Below are positions 55,545 to 64,000 of a stretch of 64,000 nucleotides of DNA, one piece after another. The translations under genes and the position numbers were made by a program. Within the stretch, counting starts at the first letter, position 1, and the number at the start of each line of letters is the position of its first letter. Under the pieces are notes generated by a model. The model was not told where the DNA came from. It searched no databases and saw only the letters and a list, made by a program, of their open reading frames with translations. Source of the DNA: Parietichytrium sp. I65-24A (Eukaryota; Sar; Bigyra; Thraustochytrida; Thraustochytriidae); NCBI GenBank assembly GCA_012862575.1, contig BLSF01000042.1, forward strand, positions 248,001 to 312,000, written 5' to 3'.

Positions 55545-55673
55545 TAATCCAGCTAGCTCTAAGCTTAAATTGTGTTTCCGGGACACCTATACAAGTGGTT
55601 ATGCGTGCGAAAATTTGACAAGAGTGATGAAATTTTGACTTCATAGCGTAATTTTTTTTAGCAAAGTTTACAT

Positions 55674-58337
55674 TTATCGCATGCCGTCCTCCTTCATCTT
55701 TTCGAGTCTCTGTTTGAAGAGCTCACTGAAGCGGCAGCGCAAGATCCGAAAACCATCAAGGACATCGTCGCGAGCCTTTTTCGAGTCCATTTGGAGATTG
55801 ATACTGCACGGGTCCTTCATTCCAAGAGTGCAACCCAACCGAGCACCATGGAAGGTCAGGCAACAGTCAGCCCTTCCTGGAGGGCAATCGAAACCGTCGC
55901 TCCCGGCCAATATCTCCTGAATGAAGCGAATATGTACATAGTTATAGCCCGGAGCCAGCACGCTGCCATAGGAAGGGTCTTGCCAGTACAAGAGCTTAAA
56001 CTCCTCGTCCATGAACATTACGATATCCTGGTGAGACCCATCGGCGTTGTGTTGCGTAAAAAAGATTCCGGCTCGAAACAGCTGCTTCACTCTCTCGCAG
56101 AGGTCATAGGAAGCTCTGGAGTCCGAGGACTGCAGTGTCTCAAAAGCGCGGGCGATTTCTGCGAATCTCGTGATGTCAGTGTTACCGCGGTTCTTATCTG
56201 GGTGATATTCCCTTGCAAGTTCACGATATTTCTTCTTGATCATGCCGCTGCTTGCTGTGTTGGTGACGCCAAGGGTCTTGTAAAATGCATAAATATCTTC
56301 CTCCTCGGAAGAGCGGCTAATGTCCTCCCCGACACGAGAGCGCTCCTGAGGTGGTACCCACGAAGTGTCCGATTTGTTGTTGGACTTTTGCTGTTTCTCT
56401 CTCCTGCGCTTCTCGGACTGAGCCAAGTCTCCCTCACTGTCCGCGACTTTGATGTTATTCAGAATCGCACGAAACCACTCCCATACTTTCTTTTGGGATT
56501 TCTCGCGGAGTCGGTAAATTCGCTTAGAGCCCTTTGGCTGGATACGGATCTCATGGCGACCTTTCCTGGAGTAATACTTGAGCTGAACTGGTTCCGCGAA
56601 AGCGCCTTTTAGGTCAATGAGGCGGGAAGTGCTTGCCCCAGGGCTTTTCCGGTAGGAGAGAAGGGGGCCAGCAAGGGTGAAGTAGCGATTGTGCCACCTG
56701 CTAAATCGCTTGTTCTCTGGGGGCGATTTATACAGGTATCCCTGCATGGTGATCATGACACGCTCCTTCTCTGGAGCAACGCTCTCGGCCTTAGCCTTGG
56801 ACTTTCGTGCTGCAGATGGTCTAGCGAAAACGCTTTGAGAGCCATTGGTGCTTGCTGAAACTGTGGAGACGTAGCTTGCAGTTGACTTTGGTCGATTTTT
56901 GTCTCTGTTCTTCAAAGTCCGAATGACGTCCTCCTCTTCCTGTGCTCCAACCAACATCAGTTCGTCCGTGCAGTGCCTTGTCAAGCTCCAACGACGAGGC
57001 TGTCGCTTGCGGTCCGGGGCCGCTGTTCCTCTGCTAGCAGCGGCCGACGGCGTTTGAGCGGTATTCTTGGAGCTGCTTTTCGGGGTCGATCCCGTGAAAC
57101 GTGAAAAGAAGCTTTTCTTAGCAGGCTTCTTTCCGCCGCCAGGCTTTGATTGCTCGTCCGACGTATCATCATCTTCGTCGTCATCGTCGTCTTCTTCGGA
57201 CACACTTTCTTTAGGTGCAGGAGCAATGAATGTAGGCACCTCCACAAAGTTTGGTTGTTGCGAAACCACCGGCAGTGGAGCCGAGGTCGCTGCAGGAGAA
57301 GTAAGAGCGTTGTTCTTTGGTGTCGAGGTTACTGGAGGCTGACTCGGAATTGAGACGGGAGAGCCTGCGTTTTCAGTGTCCTCGAGGCCGTCGAAGCCAT
57401 GGGGGCCGAGCGTAGATAAGCTAGCGGAAAGAGACATGCCGTCCTCGTTGGCTTTGGCGCGCCTGTTGTTAGCCCTGCCCATGACCCGTCTTTGCGTCTG
57501 CGCTGCCTCAGGCGCCGGCGGAGAAGCAGCAATGTTAATCCGGTTTGCAGGGGTAGCGGGAGTTTGAGCCGGTGACTCCGTCTGGGTCTGAGGTGGCGGA
57601 GAGCCTTTCTTGGCAACGTGATCCTGCTCCCATCCTGATTCAATTTTCTTCTGTAGGATCTCTATACGTTTCATGTATGGCGTCACCTCCTTGAACCTAC
57701 CTTGGTCTTGCAGCTTGATAACCAAATCCATGAGCTCGTCAAGCTCCTTCCTGTTCGCGTTGCCTTCTACTTCACTTCGAAGTCTTTCTCTCCGCGCAGC
57801 CCCGAGAGCGCGTTTTTTTCCACCGTTGATTTGATCGGTGCTCTTTTTCCTGGCTGCTGATGAGGCAACTCTATTGGGCCGAAGGCTTGGAGACGAGTTG
57901 GCCGTCCGATCACTGCCTTCACCGCCTTGAGGAACTGCGGGTGGGGCTCGAGCCGGTCGTGTTTTTGGGGTCGCGGATTTGTCTAATTTTGCTTGTGCCT
58001 TTCGAATGACGTGATTATGAGGCAAAGCGCCATCCGAGGTCCCAGAAATGGTGGGTATGTGGGGAATGTTGAGCGAGTGGTTCGTGCGCCTGGGGGAGCC
58101 ACTAAAAGCAGAGCGCGGAGAACCGCTGAACGCAGACGTGCTCGACTCGGACAAGAACGCAGACACCTCGGATTTAAACGAGCCCGCATTCGGCTTTCGC
58201 GAATTGGCTGACGCGTACTTTACGCTGGACGTGGTAGGTGACGCCTTCCTACGCCTCTCGGACCAGTCCAGCGTCTCGTCCACCCACCCATCGTGGAGAT
58301 CGGGCTGTACCTCCAGAAACCGTGATTCCTGCACCAT
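55674..58337 (-). CDS. PH-DnaJ-PH-like multidomain protein
   Basis: An 887-residue protein from the first ATG (58337). Residues 1-500 are Ser/Pro/Arg-rich and low in complexity, with a basic helical stretch near 190-250. A PH domain begins at about 531 (MQGYLYKSPP ... RWHNRYFTLAGPLLSYRK ... WEWFRAILNNI). A J domain follows at about 680-745 with the HPD motif at 712-714 (REYHPDKN), so it should stimulate an Hsp70. The C-terminal part (about 750-880: QLFRAGIFFTQH ... MFMDEEFKLLYWQDP) looks like a second PH-type fold. This suggests a membrane- or phosphoinositide-directed Hsp70 co-chaperone. The frame continues 26 codons upstream of the ATG without a start, so an extra 5' exon may exist; ATATAG near 58439 is a possible acceptor. 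Confidence 0.82.
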   Translation of the reverse strand: MVQESRFLEVQPDLHDGWVDETLDWSERRRKASPTTSSVKYASANSRKPNAGSFKSEVSAFLSESSTSAFSGSPRSAFSGSPRRTNHSLNIPHIPTISGTSDGALPHNHVIRKAQAKLDKSATPKTRPARAPPAVPQGGEGSDRTANSSPSLRPNRVASSAARKKSTDQINGGKKRALGAARRERLRSEVEGNANRKELDELMDLVIKLQDQGRFKEVTPYMKRIEILQKKIESGWEQDHVAKKGSPPPQTQTESPAQTPATPANRINIAASPPAPEAAQTQRRVMGRANNRRAKANEDGMSLSASLSTLGPHGFDGLEDTENAGSPVSIPSQPPVTSTPKNNALTSPAATSAPLPVVSQQPNFVEVPTFIAPAPKESVSEEDDDDDEDDDTSDEQSKPGGGKKPAKKSFFSRFTGSTPKSSSKNTAQTPSAAASRGTAAPDRKRQPRRWSLTRHCTDELMLVGAQEEEDVIRTLKNRDKNRPKSTASYVSTVSASTNGSQSVFARPSAARKSKAKAESVAPEKERVMITMQGYLYKSPPENKRFSRWHNRYFTLAGPLLSYRKSPGASTSRLIDLKGAFAEPVQLKYYSRKGRHEIRIQPKGSKRIYRLREKSQKKVWEWFRAILNNIKVADSEGDLAQSEKRRREKQQKSNNKSDTSWVPPQERSRVGEDISRSSEEEDIYAFYKTLGVTNTASSGMIKKKYRELAREYHPDKNRGNTDITRFAEIARAFETLQSSDSRASYDLCERVKQLFRAGIFFTQHNADGSHQDIVMFMDEEFKLLYWQDPSYGSVLAPGYNYVHIRFIQEILAGSDGFDCPPGRADCCLTFHGARLGCTLGMKDPCSINLQMDSKKARDDVLDGFRILRCRFSELFKQRLEKMKEDGMR

Positions 58338-60318
58338 CTCTCCGTCCGCACAGTACCCTTTCGCGGTCGCCGGCTCGGTCAACCGCCACGCACCAAATCG
58401 CTCACCAATCGCCAATGAATCACCAATACAGCTATATCAACCACCAATGAGAATCGCCGCAGTCGCTCGCAAGACGTGCCAATGTCCTGAGAGTCCTGAG
58501 CGTCCTGAGGAGCTAACGCACGGCACCGTCGCCCACCGTGGTTTCCCTTTCTTGCCGCTGATGGGCCAACTCTGACACTCTCACACTCTGACAAGCAAAA
58601 CCACGTTTGCTCGTATCGCCGGTCCGTTGGTCTGTTGTTCCGTTGTTCAGTGGCGAGAGGGCGACTGATAAGACGACCGGATGAGCGAATGAGCAAATGA
58701 GCAAATGAGCGAGAGGGAGCGAGTGAATGAGTTAGCGACGAGTCAGTGAGTGATTGCGAAAAAGAGACAGCGAGTGAGGGATCCCGGCAGAGGTGTGAGC
58801 GAGTGTCAAGGGTCAACTCCTCCTCCTCTGTTGCACTCTGTTCTTTTCCTTTCTTTGCTGCTCCCTCTTCCTTCTTCCTTCGGCGCTCGTTCTTTCTCTT
58901 CTTTCCTCTCTGCTCTTGCACTCTCTCTCTCTCTCTCTCTTTCTCTCCTCTCTCCTCTCGCGCACCTCCCACTCACTCGCCTCTTCCTTCTCCTCCTCCT
59001 CCTTGCTCTTGTTTCTAGGCTTTTCTTTAGGAGCAAGGTTTTTAATGCGCGGATAGGGAAATCACCAGGGTGCTCGCGTTCTGCTCAGTAATTCCAGGTA
59101 GAGGGAAAGGTTAGGACCAAGGATCCCAATCCCAAATTATTCAGAACAGCAGGACTACTTTCGGAGTGGTAGGGGCAGCTACTGGCACCTAGCACCCGCT
59201 GAAATGAGCAGTTCCCAGGCTCAAGGTTTCAAGTAACTAAGATTATGTGAACAGAGAACTAATCTTGGCGCGGTTTCGCTTTCCTTCTCCCGCGTGGTCC
59301 CGGACAACTACTTGTTCACGTACGAGTGCAAACGAAAATTGGCTCCTTGTGTGTTCTATGCGTTTCCCTCAAGTGAGCATAGTGCACACTTCCCGAGAAC
59401 AATGGCGGCTTGTGCTGCGTCACTGCTAGCCCAGATTATTTCATAGTTAGTAAAAATGACGTCATGAATGACTGGGACTTTACTGTCTTTTCGCTGTTAA
59501 ATAGGAGATAGCGAGGGGATAGTTGAAATGGTAGAGCAACTCCGCGCCATGGCGGCAAGAATGTGCAATCGAGCGAGAGCAAATAACAGCGATATCGACT
59601 CTAGCTAGCTCATTTCGGGGTCCCTTCAGTCCCTTCCTCCTCCAGCCAATAGCTACTAAAGCTATGAGAGCTGCAGTAGCTCTTCTTTCAGAATTCAGAC
59701 TGCAAAATTCTGTTGGCCGATTCTCCACAGCACAGCCGAGAGAAAAAACTAATTTAACTGCTTCTTAGCCTGCTACAGAACAATAGAATGTTCTTTGATC
59801 CGTTTTCACCCACAGAGAATTACTGTGAGTGAAAACAATCCAATCTGCGATTTACGAATTGGCAAGTGAGCTTGAGAAAACGATTTAAAACTCGAGTGCC
59901 AGTAAGGCCGAGCCACGATTACGAATGATCTCGTAGCTCGCAGCTTGCAATGGGAACGGATCGCATTGGCAATGGACTGTTTAGCAACTGCCTTTCTCTC
60001 GTTGCTCACCCAGACCCAGCCAGGAATGTAATCTGAAGTCTAGGAATCAAGGCGAAAAGACGTCGGCGCAAAGCTCCCTCGCCCTGCCCCCTGAAGGGCA
60101 CCTTCAGCTTCGCTCTTCGTGAAAACCACTGGCAAGACTCTATCCGCTTTCCATAGTTGCAACGCAATCCTGCATTCCTGCATTCCTCGGAGAGTCTCTG
60201 CAGAGCACGTGCAGCAAAAGCAACTTGGACGGGAAAGGTGTCCAGCGCGCACCAGCGAGAGCACACACGCAAAAGCGGCTGCGAAGAGTGATAGAGACGC
60301 GACCAAGCGCAGAGTACA
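58338..60318. promoter_or_regulatory. 2-kb divergent intergenic region
   Basis: No supported gene. It contains GAGCGAATGAGCAAATGAGC repeats (about 58680-58735), C/T-rich tracts (about 58815-59010, including a CT run at 58922-58942) and TCCTCC repeats just before 59010. The last 100 bases are the probable 5' UTR of the gene at 60319. Confidence 0.5.
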
Positions 60319-60900
60319 ATGGCGTTTTTCGGACTTACGCAGCTGGGCGAACAGCAGTACTTTCTGGCCAACTCGGTGTCACACGGGATCGACCTCACGT
60401 TGTTTTCGGAGAAGGACATGCACGACGCCTTTGATCGATTTGTCGGAAGGAAAAACAAGGGGCAAGACTGGATCTACGCCCGCGAGCTCCAAGGGTACCT
60501 CGAAGCCCTGTACGAAGGGCCGCTCATCGGTGCAGGTGATGTGGAAAATATTGCCGGTTTTCTAGGGAATCCGGAAGGCAATTCGCAGATCTGCAGGGCA
60601 GACATCATCTCTGCCACCTTGACAGCTCAAAGACAAATTCGGCAGGAGCTAGAAGGCAAGGAATCTTCTGGTGTAGAAAGAGCCTCGTTTTCTGAGATGA
60701 AAGAGAAAAACAAGAGAAACATGCGTTTGAAGCTGGACCCTCGAGAACGATACGTCAACCCAGTCACCAGCTCCCAAGCATACGGGTGGATGGTTGGACA
60801 GACCAAGTTTGCTGAACTGGACAGCCAGAACAAAAAGTATTTCCCGAAGAAAGCATCGCCTGAGACAGCTTTCGCAGATGCAATGGCTCAAAATATTTAA
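60319..60900 (+). CDS. Putative axonemal protein (CFAP144/FAM183-like motif)
   Basis: A 193-residue protein, ATG at 60319. The N-terminal 105 residues resemble a pair of EF-hand-like helical units without calcium ligands (FSEKDMHDAFDRFVGRKNKG ... ENIAGFLGNPEGNSQICRADIISA). The C-terminal part has MKEKNKRNMRLKLDPRERY, then NPVTSSQAYGWM. A Pro-x-Thr-Ser-x-x-x-Gly-Trp motif after a basic helix is typical of small microtubule-inner and ciliary proteins, CFAP144/FAM183 among them, so an axonemal role is likely. I am not certain of the family name. Confidence 0.45.
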   Translation: MAFFGLTQLGEQQYFLANSVSHGIDLTLFSEKDMHDAFDRFVGRKNKGQDWIYARELQGYLEALYEGPLIGAGDVENIAGFLGNPEGNSQICRADIISATLTAQRQIRQELEGKESSGVERASFSEMKEKNKRNMRLKLDPRERYVNPVTSSQAYGWMVGQTKFAELDSQNKKYFPKKASPETAFADAMAQNI

Positions 60901-61324
60901 CGCGGGATTCTGCACCCATTGTCTCTATTGCTTGTTCTTTTTTATTTCGGAAGAATTTACACATTAAAACCAATCGGAAGATAAAAATTTTACCATGTTG
61001 CTCCAAAATGAAAGACAAAATCTGCGCAGAGCCAATACGCCTTGCCATATTCATGCGTGATGGTTGTAAAGAAAACCCAGTATCGCTGCTGCGGCGCTTC
61101 CACGTCCTGCGGTATTCTGACAGTGTACCGTCTCGAACTCGAATCCAACGCAGGCAACGGGCCACTGATACTTTGACACAAGTTTCGTTCAAGCAAAATG
61201 CTCGACAATTAACTTCTGAATTCTGTAAATACAGTGTGGAGCGTATTATATTTATTTTGTATATCGGTTTATTTATTGATATTTTACGAACAATTTATCC
61301 ACTTCAACACCAGAAGCACTTTGA
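60901..61324. other. Convergent 3' intergenic region
   Basis: A 424-bp gap between convergent genes with an AT-rich stretch (about 61240-61300). Both 3' UTRs are expected here. Nothing else is seen. Confidence 0.6.
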
Positions 61325-63411
61325 TTACGCCCTTGCCATGGATGTATCCGTGAGCTCAACTCCATCTTCGGCAGCCTTGTGAGATCCAGGCTTGCTGCTC
61401 ACCCGGCGAACAAGTTTCGCATTTGTTTCTTCACCTTTATCAATGTCATTCTCCACCTCGTCCTCGATGGCACCATCAACCCATCCCATTTTCTGGCAAC
61501 CAAAAAAGATCAGGTAGGTTGCAGCCACCATCAAATAGGATACCATGAAGCGCCACTTCGTTGTCGAGAGAGGGGCGCACCAGCAAGTGTCGCCACTGTT
61601 CACGCACGGGGAATAACCATCCGGGCAAACGGGCTCGAGTGGATTGGTGCAGTCTGTTGCTTCGGTCGAGCAGTACAGACTTTGTGGGTCGCTCCAGTCC
61701 TTCACCGTGGCAGTGTCTTGATGAATGAGGCCAAACGCGGAAAGAAATGCTGCAATCACGCTCCACATTATTCCCGAGAGGAAGTTGCGCTCGATTGTGT
61801 AGTAAGAGATGCTGCTCAGTACCAGCGCAAGAAGAAGGGAGCCCTTGGACATCGATGCGAATCCGTAGTAGCTTTTGCCTCCAACTCCGCTGAGCGATAG
61901 GCCGCCGGTGATTGCCCAGTCTGTCAGCGAGGGGTACAAACCAATTAGGAAGGATGGAAACTGACGAACGGGTGCGATGGAGAGTGCTTCCTGGCAGATC
62001 ATCATGCCCACAAAGAAGATAAGAGGCGCAACTGCTTGAGGCGGAATAATCGCTTGGATTAGAGCAAACACCCCAAATATGGCAAAGAAGAAAAAGAAGA
62101 CACAGTTCAGGACGGAGTAAAGAACACCTGCCCCGAACTTCTTGTAGGCTGGGTGCCCAATGTACACCGAGGTTCCGAATGGGGTGCCAAAAAAAGCGCC
62201 AATCATCGTTCCGAATCCGTCGCTGATCATGGTTTCAGTGACTCCATATTTGTCCCCAGCTTTCTCCGCGCTGATTACATTCATAAGAGTTCCAGCAGCA
62301 GCAGCGAGTGCAACAGGAAAGGTTGTGCCAATGTACTCGCCGACGGAGGACCAATCCCCGAGAGCAGAGATCCCAGTTCCGACTCCCCACGCTTGTACGT
62401 TTACAACTGAGTCCTGAACGCCTTCTGGTGTCGACACACCATCCATCCAAGCAAGGGCAGTGCCGACCACAGCCACCACAAGAGATTTTGGAAGCGGGCC
62501 AAAGCTGACGTCTCCGTAGTAGGCCGCAATGGTGAGGAAGAGAGGCAGAATGCCGGCAATTGGCTCGGAAAAAGACTGCGCGAGCTGACTTAGTCCCAGG
62601 AATGAAAAGCCAATCCCAGCAAGAGCGGTGAGTAGGGAGAGCATCGGGCTAACTTTCAAGACATAGTTACCGATGAGGCCGAGCAGAACACAAATAATTC
62701 CACCCAAAAAGTTGGACACCACACCGGCAGACCACCCTGCATCTGCGGCGTTCTTCCAGCAGTCAGCATATACTTGCGCGTCATCTGTGCTGGTGATGTT
62801 CGAGTCGCAGGCAAAACTGGCGGTCAATGAAGCTTTTGGCAGAGCAAAAAGATATATCTGCCCGTTAGATTATGATGCACATGTGCTTTTTACCTCGCCA
62901 CTGGAGGTTTCCACGTTGACTTACCTGGTCCAATGATTGAGAACAAGAAGGCCTGAGTCAGGTGCTGCTGTTAGATACTGAAGTGACTGTGAGCGAGCAC
63001 TAAAGTTGAGACGATTGGACTTACGAATGCGCCAGGAGTATTGACACCGTACGGCAGTGCTGTGACATCTCCAGCCCTATTTTCGTTGCGGCCGAGTCGC
63101 GCGCCCATCCACGTGTAGTAAAGATTTCCGAAAATCATGGTCATACCCAAACCTGGAATGGACTTTTGATAGATAATCTCATCGATGTGGGTAGTAATTT
63201 GCCCGATCTGGTCCGCGTACTCCCCGCTTGCCTCCAAGGCGTACAAATCACTGTTTCCAAAGCCCCTCAACACAATCTGCAAAAAGAAAATCAAAGAGAG
63301 CATAGTCGCAAGATTGTCGAAGAAGAGCTGGATGAAGCCATTCAAGTCGCCCCTTCGAAATTTGAACTGGTCCTTCCATGGTCCCTTTGTGCTCGCACCG
63401 GAGCCGTCCAT
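61325..63411 (-). CDS. NCS2-type (xanthine/uracil family) permease, three exons
   Basis: Exons are 63411-63025, 62952-62925 and 62832-61325. The introns are 72 and 92 nt, each with a GTAAGT donor; the acceptors are CTGACTCAG and TGCCAAAAG. The middle exon is only 28 nt and encodes AFLFSIIGP. Splicing restores TALPYGVNTPGAF-AFLFSIIGP, the conserved TM3 region of nucleobase:cation symporter-2 proteins, and gives 640 residues. Exon 1 begins with a cytosolic lead and GDLNGFIQLFFDNLATMLSL (TM1). Exon 3 carries about ten further hydrophobic spans, a Cys-rich extracellular loop (about residue 500-540) and a cytosolic acidic tail. Transport of a purine, pyrimidine or related substrate across a membrane is expected; the substrate is unknown. 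Confidence 0.78.
62925..62952 (-). other. 28-nt microexon of the permease
   Basis: It lies between CTGACTCAG| and |GTAAGT. It is 28 nt long, begins in phase 0 and ends in phase 1, and supplies the residues AFLFSIIGP between exons 1 and 3. Omitting it would shift the frame. Confidence 0.8.
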
Positions 63412-64000
63412 TGTGCCTGGCCTGTGTCAACCTGGACAAACTAAGCACGCAACACCGCTCCTGAGATGGTTTGAGCAGTGTACACTTGACTCGCGTCGTC
63501 GCCTCCTTGCCCTTCCGATTTGGGGTCTGCATGCGTTCGCATCGATTTAGGGAAGAGCATGATGCAGCGCAGACTACCAAGCCCANTGTTCGCATCGATT
63601 AAGGGAAGAGCATGATGCTGCGCAGACTACCAAGCCCATAAAACAGCAAAGCGCTGAGGGATGTCTCCTAGCTAGGTTGGTGCGTACCGGTACTCGTACT
63701 CACGGTCAGCACTAGAGCGGAGTATGAAACCTTTTCCACCTTCACCCTTCACTCCCTTCACCCTTCCTTCTTCATTCTCCCTTTCCCCCGAAAAGGAGGA
63801 ACACAAGAAAAAGATGAGATAAAAGTGTGAGCTGCTGCAGTTGCTATACTTAGCGCTCCTTTTGGCCAAGGTGCATGTTCTCACAGTCAGTGGACATCTC
63901 TCGGATCAAGTAATCGTCAGTGGCAGTTTCAACTCCATGACGCATACTAACCTGAGCACCCAATACAGAGAGGCGGGAAAGATACTGCGTCAACTTTTTC
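63412..64000. other. Region upstream of the permease, with an N junction
   Basis: It contains the 51-bp duplication across the N at 63586, a GTAC-rich patch (about 63681-63700), a two-mismatch version of the recurring motif (63699-63710, minus strand) and an exact ACTGACTGTGAG on the minus strand (63880-63891). CCTTCACCC repeats lie near 63735-63765. No gene is supported. Confidence 0.55.
63535..63638. repeat. 51-bp tandem duplication split by an N
   Basis: 63535-63585 and 63588-63638 are identical except for about two bases (GATTTAGG/GATTAAGG and GCAGCG/GCTGCG). The N at 63586 sits between them. An unmerged contig overlap is the likely cause. Confidence 0.8.

Overview
This is nuclear DNA from a unicellular, intron-poor eukaryote. 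The signs are large, mostly uninterrupted reading frames, a few GT-AG introns (four are placed here, 72 to 229 nt, one with a TACTGAC branch-like site), eukaryotic multidomain proteins (3R-Myb, AP2, WW, RCC1, PH plus DnaJ, TBCC, CENP-S, LYR) and microsatellite-rich spacers. A probable axonemal protein and TBCC suggest a lineage with cilia or flagella. A single-AP2-domain regulator beside bacterial-type families (PqiA, DUF4291, a DUF6151/GFA-like protein) would suit a stramenopile such as a labyrinthulomycete, but that placement is an inference from gene content only.

Layout. 1-4.4 kb: spacer with no gene I can support. 4.5-7.4 kb: AP2 factor (+) converging on a two-exon CENP-S/MHF1 (-). 7.4-10.6 kb: about 250-bp satellite array, then a 1.16-kb duplicated segment joined at a single N, ending in a small ETFRF1/LYRM5 gene (+). 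11.0-18.8 kb: a coiled-coil protein (-) whose N-terminal third looks like a kinesin motor without its nucleotide-binding motifs, then a PqiA-like membrane protein (+). 19.0-20.8 kb: divergent ABC-F ATPase (-). 20.8-29.1 kb: gene-poor, with an isolated inverted copy of the satellite unit and a few exon-like fragments. 29.1-37.7 kb: 3R-Myb (+) and two paralogous secreted Cys-rich proteins, divergently placed. 38.1-45.1 kb: endonuclease/exonuclease/phosphatase protein (-), RCC1/coiled-coil protein (+), tubulin cofactor C (-). 46.0-47.6 kb: DUF6151/GFA-like (+) converging on DUF4291 (-). 48.1-55.5 kb: 2408-residue WW protein (+) with eight acidic repeats of about 95 residues and a hidden first exon. 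55.7-58.3 kb: PH-DnaJ-PH-like protein (-). 60.3-63.4 kb: putative axonemal protein (+) and a three-exon NCS2-type permease (-) with a 28-nt microexon.

The strongest large-scale pattern is orientation. All 18 recognised genes alternate strand without exception, so every neighbouring pair is convergent (gaps 109-476 bp) or divergent (gaps about 0.5-8.2 kb). A 12-base motif, ACTGAC(T/A)GTGAG, recurs only in non-coding DNA, nearly always in the divergent gaps. The genes do not form an obvious pathway; microtubule or cilium functions recur (pseudokinesin, TBCC, axonemal protein, centromere CENP-S).

Many long frames in this window open at TTG or GTG. I moved starts to the first in-frame ATG, or to a spliced upstream ATG where the splice is convincing.
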